Origin: a bacterium
Lineage (GTDB): Bacteria; CSSED10-310; JAJRTK01
Direction: 5' to 3'
NCBI GenBank assembly: GCA_024278345.1
Contig: JAJRTK010000420.1
Location: forward strand, 1 to 35,170
DNA: 35,170 bases
Shown here: piece by piece, positions 1 to 8,315 of the stretch
Position numbering within the stretch: position 1 is the first letter of the stretch
How the letters are laid out: each line of letters begins with the position of its first letter
The notes under the pieces: model-generated
What the model saw: only the letters and a program-made list of their open reading frames with translations
What the model was told of the DNA's origin: nothing
The model's database searches: none
Position numbers and translations under genes: made by a program

Positions 1-4
1 CCGG

Positions 5-75
5 CGGAGGCTCTGCCTCCGGACCTCCGCTGGGAGCGCCGCTCCCAGACCCACGCCAGGGAGCCAGCTCCCTGG
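5..75. repeat. Three tandem perfect hairpins
   Basis: Three perfect inverted repeats follow one another. CGGAGGC/GCCTCCG (5-11/15-21) has a 3-nt loop, CTGGGAGC/GCTCCCAG (30-37/41-48) has a 3-nt loop, and CCAGGGAGC/GCTCCCTGG (56-64/67-75) has a 2-nt spacer. They lie beyond the 3' end of the minus-strand glycosyltransferase gene. They could act as a folded RNA or DNA element, a dispersed genomic repeat, or a terminator-like block. No T-tract that would define an intrinsic terminator is seen directly next to them. Confidence 0.75.
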
Positions 76-121
76 ACCCACATCTTTGTGCGCTGCGCGC
101 TTTTTTCGGGTGGCCGGTACC

Positions 122-217
122 ATGACCGAGGCCGTAATTGCGCACTACGCCTCCGGTGTCCCGCTCTCCTCGTCCTTGGTGATGACCGGGGCCGTCCTGC
201 TCTCCTCATCCTTGGTG
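122..217. repeat. Degenerate short direct repeats in non-coding DNA
   Basis: Two motifs recur imperfectly. ATGACCGAGGCCGT (122-135) returns as ATGACCGGGGCCGT (182-195). GCTCTCCTCGTCCTTGGTG (163-181) returns with one change at 199-217. The two motifs recur at different intervals (60 and 36 bp), so this looks like a decayed tandem duplication with an indel. I see no credible gene in 1-291; the frame open from 88 to 300 has an arginine-rich composition typical of non-coding GC-rich sequence. Confidence 0.5.
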
Positions 218-291
218 GAAACCCGCCCGCCTTCCTTGGATTCGTGATGAGAGATCCGGGCCTACGGTGGGCAGGGCGTGCTTGTCGATTT

Positions 292-1344
292 CTAGGCTAG
301 AAACTGCCGGAAGCAATCCGCTACCCTTTCCCAGGTGATTTCACGAACCGACTTCAGTCCTTCCCGGCCCATCTCTTCAAGCTTGTTTTTTGGGGCTTGG
401 AGTGTTTGAAGCACATTTCCCACTTCTTTTGCATCGGGTTCGACGATCCAGCCATTGCAGCGATCCTCCACGAATTCAAGTGGCCCTCCAGAGTCGCTGC
501 AGGTCAAGACCGGTTTCCCGGAAAGAAATGCCTCGATGGTGACGTATCCGTAATCCTCGTCAAAGGGCGCATAGTAAACAGCGCGACACTCGGAAAAAAG
601 GGTGACGAGATCCTTGTCCTCCACTCGTCCCAGGAGGGTGACTCGATCCGTCAGCTCCAGATCCTCGATGAGGCGCGCCAAGAGATCGCGCTGAGAGCCC
701 TCTCCCACGATGAGGCATCGGAGCCCCCCAGGGGCGAACTGCATGGCCCGGACCAGCAGATCCACGCGCTTGATGGCTTCGAGGCGGCCTACGGACAAAA
801 TGTAGTCGCCAAAGGGGCCGGGCCGGTATCGTTCAGGGTCCGTGGGCGGCGGATAGAGAGGCCGAGAGAGAATCCCGTTGTACCGCATGAGGCGGCGGGA
901 GACATTCCCAGAGATCGTATAAATGTGGCGGCATTCCCGGAGCGTTATATTATCGATTTCGACGATGGCTTCCCGGAGCTCCACGTCTTCCCTGGAGCTC
1001 GTAAAGTGGTAATAGTCGCTGTCGAATACATCGTACACATCCCGGAACTGGTGAAGGAGCCAGGGAATCTTGAGCGGATGACGGATGGCATAAGCCGGAA
1101 ATTTGAGGGGGATACAGAGATCGATTTTGGGCAGCACCGGAGCCGCCAGATCCAGGAGCCGGTAGTTCAAAGCGCTCTGGAGAAGATTGCGCTTGGGATA
1201 GGAGACGAAGGGAAACTGAATGAGCTCGGTCTCGAAGCCAAACCTCCGGAGCTGGTGCGTGAGAGCCGCCGCGAGAATCTCGGCGCCCCCGCGAATGAAC
1301 GGAGACTGGACGGTGCAGATGCAGATCCTTTTTGGGCGGCTCAC
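292..1344 (-). CDS. Glycosyltransferase family 4 (GT-B fold)
   Basis: This is probably a retaining, nucleotide-sugar-dependent glycosyltransferase of about 350 residues. The N-terminal half carries the acceptor-domain signature RGGAEILAAAL near residue 15-25. The C-terminal half has the donor-site region: ILSVGRLEAIKR, IVGEGSQRDL and the EX7E motif in EDYGYVTIEAF, followed by SGKPVLTCSDSGGPLEFV. This is standard for GT4 enzymes building surface polysaccharides or glycolipids. I chose GTG 1344 as the start because it overlaps the stop of the upstream methyltransferase gene by 4 nt (GTGA), implying translational coupling. The frame stays open upstream to 1461, but that stretch is only the shadow of the methyltransferase gene. 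Donor and acceptor are not predictable. It is probably part of a capsule, O-antigen or exopolysaccharide operon entering from the right on the minus strand. Confidence 0.88.
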   Translation of the reverse strand: MSRPKRICICTVQSPFIRGGAEILAAALTHQLRRFGFETELIQFPFVSYPKRNLLQSALNYRLLDLAAPVLPKIDLCIPLKFPAYAIRHPLKIPWLLHQFRDVYDVFDSDYYHFTSSREDVELREAIVEIDNITLRECRHIYTISGNVSRRLMRYNGILSRPLYPPPTDPERYRPGPFGDYILSVGRLEAIKRVDLLVRAMQFAPGGLRCLIVGEGSQRDLLARLIEDLELTDRVTLLGRVEDKDLVTLFSECRAVYYAPFDEDYGYVTIEAFLSGKPVLTCSDSGGPLEFVEDRCNGWIVEPDAKEVGNVLQTLQAPKNKLEEMGREGLKSVREITWERVADCFRQFLA

Positions 1345-2975
1345 GGCAAGGATTCCCCGGCTTGGGACGGGGGGCGTCTGGCGACGAGCGCGTAGTCTTG
1401 GTAGGTGAAGAGGAGCTCGTTGAGCTTGGCGAAGTTGCCGTTGATGATCTCCCACTTCCACCGCTCTTCGCCGCTACTCGATTCGATGGGAACCTGTTCC
1501 AGCTTCGCTCCGTCGGGAACCGGAGAAGAGTAAAGGACGAAGGTCTCGCGGAAATCAAGACTCTTGGCAAGGAATTCCAGCGTGGAGGAGGGAATGGGTC
1601 GAACGTGGGTGATATCGGCGTAGAAACGGCTGGCCCCCACCACGAGGTTGTCCGTGTTCAGCGTTTCCAGGATCAGATAGCTTCCCGGCTTGAGCTTCAG
1701 GCGGGAGAGTCTCAACAGCTCGATGAGAAGATCCTTCTCAAGGTGCTCGATGACTTGTGCCGAGAAGATCCCGTCAAGAGAGCCGTCCGGTTGCGCCGAT
1801 AACCACGAAATGATGTCTGCTTCCGTCGCCTCCAGTTCCCGCTCCCGACAAATCCGGATCATTTCCGAGTTGATATCGATTCCCACCGCTCCCACCCCGA
1901 AACAATTGCAGAGCTCCAGGAATTCGCCGCGGCCACAGCCGAGGTCCACAACTCTTTGACACCCGAAGAAATACCCGATGTAACGCCGCTGGCGGCGTAT
2001 GATCTCTTCACGGCTGCCGCGGAAAAGATCCTCGAACTCGTGGTACCTGTGGTCCCGGAGGTGATCCAGCCCATCTTGCGGCTTCGGCGGAGCGCCTTCC
2101 TGGCCCGCGTCTCGTTTGAGATCCGACAAAAGCTGTTCCAGGCGCAAAAGGAGGCCCTCGACATCCGACGGCTTTTGAGACCCCACCCTGCTGGCTGCCA
2201 CCGTTTCTTCCATGAGATCGAGGCGTTGAGTGAGCGATTCGTACAATTGCTCCAGTTGGACCGGTATGCCTTCCAATAACGCCTTGGTCTCTTGGTTGAA
2301 CCGTTTCTGCCGCACGAACAAAACGTAATGCGTGAGTTCGTTCAGCAGGCGAACGACCTCGGCATTGAAATCTGCCTGGCGCTTGAAAAGAAGGGTCTGG
2401 ATGGTCTCGCGGTGGAGCGCGGCGGAGATCTCCTGGAATTCCAGGCGCTTCGTGCTTTCCGTGTGGATAAGCTCCAGGACGCGTTCAAGATAGGGTTCCA
2501 GGAGGTGAGAAAACAACCTCTTGAGCCAGACGATAGGACGTCCCAATAGCCGGCGATGGCTCGTGGGTTCGTAGTCCAGCGCCATCGATTGAGCCGCTTC
2601 GACGCGATGGAGCCGGGCAAGGAGCCGGGCGTGGGCCTCTTCATCGTCGGGCCCCGACACCCGCGGTGGCGCGTACCGGATGTTCCAGCGCCGGTTGATC
2701 TCTTCGAAATGCCGATACCACGCTTCGCTACGCCTATTCCCCTCCTCCCGGTAGAAATCAACTTCGATATTCCAGACTTTCCCTAGAAAATCGAGTTTCG
2801 TCAAAAACCTGGACGCGGGAGTGCCCGACGTTTTCTTGAGGTCCGAAAGCGTCGCCTGTTCCAGATCTTCGAGGGCGGAGCGGAGGAGAGTGGCTTCCTC
2901 TTGCGTGAGGCCAGAGGGCTTCGGAGGCTTGGGAAGAGCCTTTCGATCCGTCTTGGGGGCGTCGATACGGGCCAT
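1341..2975 (-). CDS. SAM-dependent class I methyltransferase with long helical N-terminal region
   Basis: This is a 544-residue protein. The first ~300 residues are charged and helical, including a stretch that reads LGRPIVWLKRLFSHLLEPYL, which I recognise only in general form from methyltransferases of polysaccharide clusters. A Rossmann-type methyltransferase domain follows at about residues 335-470: motif I VVDLGCGRGEFLEL, an acidic ribose-binding GIDIN at the end of strand 2, then AQVIEHL and a post-motif LKPGSYLILETLN. It may methylate a glycan end or an intermediate, by analogy with chain-terminating methyltransferases; that function is inferred from context. The ATG at 2975 is preceded by an AGGGAAG-like SD. 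It is co-transcribed with the glycosyltransferase gene, overlapping it by 4 nt. Confidence 0.82.
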   Translation of the reverse strand: MARIDAPKTDRKALPKPPKPSGLTQEEATLLRSALEDLEQATLSDLKKTSGTPASRFLTKLDFLGKVWNIEVDFYREEGNRRSEAWYRHFEEINRRWNIRYAPPRVSGPDDEEAHARLLARLHRVEAAQSMALDYEPTSHRRLLGRPIVWLKRLFSHLLEPYLERVLELIHTESTKRLEFQEISAALHRETIQTLLFKRQADFNAEVVRLLNELTHYVLFVRQKRFNQETKALLEGIPVQLEQLYESLTQRLDLMEETVAASRVGSQKPSDVEGLLLRLEQLLSDLKRDAGQEGAPPKPQDGLDHLRDHRYHEFEDLFRGSREEIIRRQRRYIGYFFGCQRVVDLGCGRGEFLELCNCFGVGAVGIDINSEMIRICRERELEATEADIISWLSAQPDGSLDGIFSAQVIEHLEKDLLIELLRLSRLKLKPGSYLILETLNTDNLVVGASRFYADITHVRPIPSSTLEFLAKSLDFRETFVLYSSPVPDGAKLEQVPIESSSGEERWKWEIINGNFAKLNELLFTYQDYALVARRPPSQAGESLP

Positions 2976-3397
2976 TTTTTTTCTTCCCTAGCTTTGGAGG
3001 ATCGGCAGCGAACTAAACATGGCAAAGCACATTAGCGAAGCCTCCCGCTAGCGGCAAGCTCTTGCCTCTGAGTTTCGCTCTCCTCCTTTTTCTTGCCGGA
3101 CGAGGAACCTCCAAGCTCTTCTTTTGCGTTGTCTTCCGCTCTCGTCGCTCACGGCCGTTCGCGCCCATCGCCCCATTTCCCCATGGACGGAGCCTTGTCC
3201 CCTAAAATGGGGTGAAACCCGAGAGTCTCCCGCCAGGGCTCCGGAGAAAGAAATGTGACCCTTCGGGAATTTGCATTCTGCGGCCAGGGGTAGTGGGATA
3301 GCGGAGTTCGGGGTGTTTGCGTCGGCACCGGTTTCGAGAAACGCCGGCGGGGCTTGCTGGTCTTGTGGTGCCGAAGGAAAGAGTGGAGGAAGGCCTG
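2976..3397. other. Intergenic region between divergent genes, carries dispersed repeat copy A
   Basis: This 422-nt stretch separates the minus-strand methyltransferase gene from the plus-strand lipid kinase gene, so promoters for both should lie here. I could not pick a convincing -35/-10 pair. Positions 3118-3174 closely match 26284-26339 (see the repeat entries). Open frames here (for example minus 3149-3571) have low-complexity Pro/Arg/Ser composition and look non-coding. Confidence 0.6.
3118..3174 (+). repeat. Dispersed intergenic repeat, copy A
   Basis: This ~56-bp segment aligns with 26284-26339 in the same orientation. The shared core is CTTCCGCTC-y-CGTCGCTCAC followed by CCGTT and GCGCCC-n-TCGCCC. 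A few substitutions and single-base indels separate the copies, and neither copy lies in a gene. It may be a small dispersed repeat family; only two copies are visible here. Confidence 0.6.
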
Positions 3398-4333
3398 GTG
3401 TTTGATGACAAATTGCCAGTTTGCATCGTGAACCCCCAATCCGCTGGTGGAAAGACAGGGAAGCGTTGGCCTCGGCTTCGGTGCGAGCTGGAACAGTATT
3501 TGGGGGAGATTGATGTGGTTCTCACCGGCGGAGAGGGGGATGCCGTTTCTCTTGCCCGACGGGCGGCCCAACGGAATGTCAAATTGATCGTCGTCGTTGG
3601 TGGCGATGGCACCGTCAACGAAGTCGTTAACGGAGTGATGCGGGTTCCGGGCCGCCCGGAGCAGTTGACCCTGGGGATCTTGCCGGCGGGTACCGGGAGC
3701 GATCTGGCGAGGAGCCTGGGCATTCCCTCCAACTCATCGGAGGCCTTGAGGATTTTTTCCGAGGGCCGCCAGAAGGTAGTGGATGTCGGCAAAATCGAGT
3801 TCTTGGCGCTACAGGCGGAAAGAAGCTGCCGCTATTTTTTGAATATCGCCAGTTTGGGGCTCGAGGGAATTGTGGACAAAAAAGTCCGGGAGATGTCGAA
3901 GTTCCTTTCGGGGAAATTGGCCTATTTGGCCGCGTCCGTCGCCGCCCTGGCGACTTTTCGGCCTAAGGAAGTCGTGCTGCGGTCCGGGGACGTCGAGTTT
4001 CGGCGGACCATCTTGAACGTGTCGGTGGCAAATGGCCGCTTTTTTGGGGGGGGGATGCAGATTGCTCCCACGGCATCCTTGGACGATGGCCTTTTCGAGG
4101 TCGTCGTCGTTCGGGGCGCCCCCCTCTGGCGGTTGGCTGGCGCACTTCGAAGCTTATACGACGGGACTATCTACGAAACAGACCGTGTGGAGCATTATCG
4201 CCTACGCTCCCTGGAGGTCAGGAGTGCCAATGGGCAGAAAGTCTGCTTGGGGATCGACGGAGAACCGGTGGGCGAGCTGCCCGTCCGATTCAGCCTGGTG
4301 CCGGGAGCACTCAGGGTCCTGGTCTCCGGCTGA
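3398..4333 (+). CDS. Diacylglycerol-kinase-family lipid kinase (YegS/BmrU type)
   Basis: This soluble ATP-dependent lipid kinase is about 311 residues long, typical for the family. It contains the DAGK catalytic signatures: PVCIVNPQSAGGKTGKRWP at the N-terminus, the nucleotide-binding GGDGTVNEVVNGV, LPAGTGSDLARSLGIP, then NVSVANGRFFGGGMQIAP and a C-terminal beta domain with DGLFEVVVV and GIDGEP. Such enzymes phosphorylate diacylglycerol, sphingoid bases or phosphatidylglycerol; the substrate here is unknown. The frame is open from a TTG at 3317, but I prefer GTG 3398 because GGAGGA sits at 3385-3390 with 7-nt spacing and the family domain begins right after it. GTG 3365, 3368 and 3383 are less likely alternatives. 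Confidence 0.9.
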   Translation: MFDDKLPVCIVNPQSAGGKTGKRWPRLRCELEQYLGEIDVVLTGGEGDAVSLARRAAQRNVKLIVVVGGDGTVNEVVNGVMRVPGRPEQLTLGILPAGTGSDLARSLGIPSNSSEALRIFSEGRQKVVDVGKIEFLALQAERSCRYFLNIASLGLEGIVDKKVREMSKFLSGKLAYLAASVAALATFRPKEVVLRSGDVEFRRTILNVSVANGRFFGGGMQIAPTASLDDGLFEVVVVRGAPLWRLAGALRSLYDGTIYETDRVEHYRLRSLEVRSANGQKVCLGIDGEPVGELPVRFSLVPGALRVLVSG

Positions 4334-4777
4334 ACCGATCCAGGGGGGGGAGGCTCGGGAGGCCGAGGTCCTTGGTGGGAGGTTTCGGGCAGTCCATGGT
4401 AAGAGGGGCGTAAGTGGCGAGGAGCGGGCGTCGGACGGCGCCCGATGGGAGCGGAACTCTACACAAAGTGGAGAAGAGGGGCTTCCAACTGCATGCCCCA
4501 AGGAAAGGGGACGGCCTAGTTTTCCTCTTTCTTGAGAGTTTCTGGCTGCTCATGAACCACTGGGAACGGTGCATCTCGGGTCGTGGAAAACTTGCGGCGA
4601 GAGGTTCGGGGCAAAGGGGAGCAGTGGACAAGCTTGGTCCAAACATGATGAACAAAGAAGTTCTCAAGCAGGAGGAACCCAGTCCTACGGGGCTAGTTCT
4701 CATCGATGGAAGAAAACCTTGCCATGCATCTGGTAGAGGTGCCTGCTAAGAGTGTTTACAGAACTCAGGAGTACTGC
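4334..4777. other. Gene-free stretch
   Basis: There are 444 nt between the lipid kinase and the phosphodiesterase genes. All frames look like non-coding translations, and no tRNA or clear terminator is seen. The open frame in register with the phosphodiesterase begins at 4706 but lacks an SD. A G-run lies just downstream of the kinase stop. Confidence 0.5.
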
Positions 4778-6880
4778 ATGAAGCGGTTCGGGTGGGTGGC
4801 CATTGGGCTGCTCGTGGCATTGAGTAACTGTGGTCCGAAGTTCAGGGAAACCAACCGGAAAGTCGTCATTCTTGGCTTCGATGGAGTGGATCCCGATCTT
4901 GTCAGGCAGTTCATCGGCGAGGGGGTGCTCCCCAATCTGGCGGAGCTCCAGAAGCAGGGAACACTGATGGATCTTGGGACGACCTGTCCGCCGGAATCAC
5001 CGGTGGCCTGGGCTTCGTTCCACACTGGCACGAATCCAGGAAAACACGGAATCTTCGACTTTCTTAGGCGTAGCCCAAAGACCTATTTCCCGAATATCGC
5101 AACCGTGGATAAAGTTGAGCCGGAATTCTTGTTCAGCTTATTTCCCTGGCGCCTGCCCCGGGCCATCAGCTTGATGAAGGGAACTCCCTTTTGGAAGACC
5201 ATTGCCGATTCCGGAATCAGAACGATCATCCTTCAGGCGCCCGTGATCTTTCCGCCCATCGAACTGCCCGGCGGCTACATGACCTCTGGCCTGACGACCC
5301 CGGATATTCGCGGCACGCAGGCCACTTATCACTTCTATTCCACCGATGTTGCCAGCGAGAAGGCAGAGGACACCGAGTTCGGAGGGAAAGTGACTGGGCT
5401 TACCCTCCGTGAAGGCCGGGCCGAAACCAAGATCATCGGACCGTGGGATCCCGTGGTCCGACAAGAGAAGAAGGAGAGCCGGAAGCGCCTGCGGGAGATC
5501 GAGAAAAAACTGAGGAAAGATTCTTCGGACTCGTCGGCGCTGCGGGATGAAAAGAACTCCCTCAAAGAGCGATTGCGGGAATTGGAGGACCATCGGTATA
5601 TCGAGGTCCCCCTCAAGTTTGAGGTCGATATCTCTTCCAAATCTGTTGTCATCCAGTTGCAGGGACAGCGGCAAACCGTCCTTGAAGGAACCTGGAGCAA
5701 CTGGCTTGACGTTCGTTTCCAAGTGACGCCTCTTATCTCCATCTACGGAATCTGCAAGTTCTATCCGCGGGAAATCGGCGACCAGGTCAGGATCTACATG
5801 AGCCCCATCGAGTTCGACCCCAGGAATCCCCCACTCCCCATTTCTTACCCCTCTGGCTTCACCGCCGAGCTAGCCTCTGAGGTGGGGCTTTACAAGACTC
5901 GCGGATGGGCGGCTGAATCAGCGGCGCTCAAGGAACTCAAAATTGACGAGAAGGCCTATATTGAAGACCAAATGGAGATCATAGAGAAACGCGAGGCAAT
6001 CACCCTATATACCTTGAAGAACAAGCCTTGGTCTCTTTTTATCTCCGTCTTCTCCGCACCCGACCGAACGCAGCACATGTTCTGGCGCCTCATCGATCCC
6101 AAGCATTCCCTCTATGACCCGAAACTGGTGGAGAAATACGGGACGACCATCCGGCGAATCTACCAGAGAATGGACGAAACCATTGGCAAGGTTCGAGCAT
6201 TGCTCGGGCCGGACACGATTCTATTTATCTGCTCCGACCACGGCTTCCATTCGTTCCGGACTGGCCTCAATATCAATACCTGGCTCGCGGAAAATGGATT
6301 CTTGTTTCTGAAGGGTCAAGCCGGGCACCGGATGAACCTTCGGGATCTCTATACGCAGAAGAATTTCTTCTTGAATGTCGATTGGAGTCGGACTCAGGCT
6401 TATTCCCTGGGGCTCGGTTTGATCTTCATCAATCTGCAGGGCCGGGAGTCGCGGGGGATTGTTGCGCCGGGGGAAGAATATGATCGAGTGAAACGTGACA
6501 TCAGCGATGGCCTCAAAGCTCTCATCGACCCAGAATTTGGGGCCAACGTGGTGGATAACGTCTACGATACGGCGAAAGTCTATTTTGGTCCCGAGGTGGG
6601 AAACGCTCCCGACCTCATCGTGGGCTTTGCCGAAGGCTATCGAGTCAGCTGGCAGACCGCGTTGGGCGCGATTCCTCCCGGAGTCCTTGTCGTCAACGAC
6701 CAAAAATGGAGCGGAGACCATTGTAGCGTCGATGCCAAAACGACAAGTGGATTTCTCGTGAGCAACCGGAAATTGGGGAAGACCACGGCGAATATCGTGG
6801 ATATCGCGCCGACGATCCTTGGATTGTTCGGAATCAATCCGCCGGCTGAGTTGGACGGCGAAGCAATTTTGGAGCCTTGA
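4778..6880 (+). CDS. Alkaline-phosphatase-superfamily phosphodiesterase/phosphatase, probable exported protein
   Basis: This 700-residue protein belongs to the type I phosphodiesterase/nucleotide pyrophosphatase group. Metal-site motifs are visible: GFDGVD (Asp35), the nucleophile region ESPVAWASFHTGTNPGKHG (Ser74 is the likely nucleophile position), APDRTQHMFW near residue 428, CSDHGFHSF near 486 and a C-terminal GDHCS near 646. A charged, coiled-coil-like insertion (RKRLREIEKKLRK onward) and a beta-rich insertion lie at about residues 225-370. ATG 4778 is supported by AGGAG at 4767-4771 with 6-nt spacing. It gives a short N-terminal signal ending in LVALSNC, an atypical lipobox (Asn at -1), so the protein is exported and possibly a lipoprotein. 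The substrate is not predictable; nucleotide or phosphonate/lipid headgroup esters are possible. Confidence 0.85.
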   Translation: MKRFGWVAIGLLVALSNCGPKFRETNRKVVILGFDGVDPDLVRQFIGEGVLPNLAELQKQGTLMDLGTTCPPESPVAWASFHTGTNPGKHGIFDFLRRSPKTYFPNIATVDKVEPEFLFSLFPWRLPRAISLMKGTPFWKTIADSGIRTIILQAPVIFPPIELPGGYMTSGLTTPDIRGTQATYHFYSTDVASEKAEDTEFGGKVTGLTLREGRAETKIIGPWDPVVRQEKKESRKRLREIEKKLRKDSSDSSALRDEKNSLKERLRELEDHRYIEVPLKFEVDISSKSVVIQLQGQRQTVLEGTWSNWLDVRFQVTPLISIYGICKFYPREIGDQVRIYMSPIEFDPRNPPLPISYPSGFTAELASEVGLYKTRGWAAESAALKELKIDEKAYIEDQMEIIEKREAITLYTLKNKPWSLFISVFSAPDRTQHMFWRLIDPKHSLYDPKLVEKYGTTIRRIYQRMDETIGKVRALLGPDTILFICSDHGFHSFRTGLNINTWLAENGFLFLKGQAGHRMNLRDLYTQKNFFLNVDWSRTQAYSLGLGLIFINLQGRESRGIVAPGEEYDRVKRDISDGLKALIDPEFGANVVDNVYDTAKVYFGPEVGNAPDLIVGFAEGYRVSWQTALGAIPPGVLVVNDQKWSGDHCSVDAKTTSGFLVSNRKLGKTTANIVDIAPTILGLFGINPPAELDGEAILEP

Positions 6881-7175
6881 ACCCCTATTTTATGGTATGA
6901 AATAAGGAGTGCATCTTCAGAGGGGTTTCGTGCCCGAAATCGCTCTTGGGAATGCCATGAGCTGTTCTGGCTTCCGGTGGAAGTCGCCGGGCTGCGGAAA
7001 CGCGGTGGAAACCCGGTCGATTCGTGGCTCTGAAGAGTACGCAAAGGGTCAAGGTGGGGGGCTGAAACAACGGAAATAGTTGGGGGGCGAAGCGAAGGAA
7101 AAAGGAGTCTGTTGTCTTGCTGGCAGGCCCAGCGGGGATCATATATGGAAAAACCTTGTCAACATGTGACGTTCC
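6881..7175. other. Intergenic stretch upstream of the pilus operon
   Basis: An A/T-rich hairpin, TATTTTAT/ATGAAATA with one G-T pair, lies at 6886-6904 just after the phosphodiesterase stop and may mark its 3' end. A 56-codon open frame (GTG 6909 to TAG 7079) follows AAGGAG, but with only 1-nt spacing and no recognisable sequence; I do not call it a gene. Confidence 0.45.
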
Positions 7176-7205
7176 TTGACGGGGGGATTCTGGGCGGTTT
7201 ATACT
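7176..7205 (+). promoter_or_regulatory. Sigma70-type promoter for the pil operon
   Basis: TTGACG (7176-7181) and TATACT (7200-7205) are separated by 18 nt, close to the sigma70 consensus. The expected start near 7212 gives a ~45-nt leader before pilM. It stands immediately upstream of the first gene of the pilus cluster. Confidence 0.7.
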
Positions 7206-7256
7206 CTACCCCGAGGGTCGCGGCGTGGCTTTTCTCGTGCCCAATAAGGTGGATGA

Positions 7257-8315
7257 ATGTTCGGGTCCAAAGGTAAACGCCTCGTAGGGTTGGATATAGG
7301 GACGAGTTCGGTCAAGGCGGTCGTGCTCAAAAAATCGGCGAAGGGCTATTCCCTTGAGAGCCTGGGAATTGAGCCACTACCGCCAGAGGTCATTGTTGAT
7401 CGCTCGATTTTGGACGCCGCGGTCGTGGTCGATGCCATCACGAAGCTGTTCAGCCAGAACCGCATTAAGGTGAAGGATGTGGCGATCAGCATGAGTGGCA
7501 ATGCCGTGATCGTGAAGAAGATCCCGATACCCTATCAATCGTCGCAAGATTTGCAGGAATCGATCCGTTGGGAGGCGGAGCCCCACATTCCCGACATCGA
7601 CGACGTGCATCTTGATTTCGCTATCCTCAACGAGGGGCAGGAAGACGGCGACATGGATGTCGTCGTGGCGGCCGTCAAGAAAGAGAAGATCAACGAATAC
7701 TTGGGGCTTATCGGGCAGGCTGGACTCCGAGCACGCGTTGTCGATGTGGACGGGTTTGCCATAGAAAACCAGTATTTCGTCAACTATGGCGAAGAATCTC
7801 GCGATACCGTCGCTCTCATCGACATCGGCGCGAGCTTGATGAACGTCGTGCTTCTGGCCAATGGCAAACATGCACTTTCGAGGTACGTTCGGACTGGCGG
7901 CAATACTTATACAGATGCCATCCAGAAGGAACTCAACGTCAGTTTTGACCAGGCAGAGGCCCTGAAGATGGGCGAAGAGGTCGAGGGGGTTTCCACGCGG
8001 ACGGTCCTCGATATTCTGAACTCCGTTACGGAGGACCTCTCCATGGAGATTCAGCGCTCCTTCGACTTCTTTTGGACGACCAATTCGTCTGAATCCATCG
8101 ACAAAGTCATCCTCACTGGTGGGTGTGCATTGATACCTGGAATCGATGCTTTCCTGGCTTCGCGCTTGAACTTGCAGGTGGAGATAGGCAATCCGTTTCT
8201 TGCTATACCGTATAGCGAGCGGCGGTTTCCGCCCGAGTTCATGCAGCAGGCGGCACCGATGTGCGCGGTGGCTGTCGGGTTGGCCATTCGAACGATAGGG
8301 GATCGCGAGCCATGA
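7257..8315 (+). CDS. pilM: Type IV pilus assembly protein PilM
   Basis: This 352-residue cytoplasmic actin-like ATPase is the usual PilM length. It has the FtsA/actin fold signatures LVGLDIGTSSVKAVVL (phosphate 1), ALIDIGASLMNVVLL (phosphate 2) and VILTGGCALIPGIDAFL (adenosine site), plus the PilM-typical WEAEPHIPDIDDVHLDF. PilM binds the PilN cytoplasmic tail and links the inner-membrane alignment complex to the pilus motor. ATG 7257 follows AAGGTGG. The gene leads a cluster in the order M-N-O-P-Q and its stop overlaps the pilN start (ATGA). Confidence 0.95.
   Translation: MFGSKGKRLVGLDIGTSSVKAVVLKKSAKGYSLESLGIEPLPPEVIVDRSILDAAVVVDAITKLFSQNRIKVKDVAISMSGNAVIVKKIPIPYQSSQDLQESIRWEAEPHIPDIDDVHLDFAILNEGQEDGDMDVVVAAVKKEKINEYLGLIGQAGLRARVVDVDGFAIENQYFVNYGEESRDTVALIDIGASLMNVVLLANGKHALSRYVRTGGNTYTDAIQKELNVSFDQAEALKMGEEVEGVSTRTVLDILNSVTEDLSMEIQRSFDFFWTTNSSESIDKVILTGGCALIPGIDAFLASRLNLQVEIGNPFLAIPYSERRFPPEFMQQAAPMCAVAVGLAIRTIGDREP

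Noticed and set aside
397-1395. Long plus-strand open frame (332 codons)
   Set aside because: It is antisense to the glycosyltransferase gene, which has clear GT4 motifs; the plus-strand translation resembles no family.
3202-3792. Minus-strand frame opposite the lipid kinase gene
   Set aside because: Ser/Arg/Pro-rich composition and overlap with a gene that has DAGK motifs mark it as a shadow.
6909-7079. 56-codon frame after AAGGAG
   Set aside because: SD spacing is only 1 nt and the product has no recognisable or hydrophobic pattern; it lies in the pil operon upstream region.
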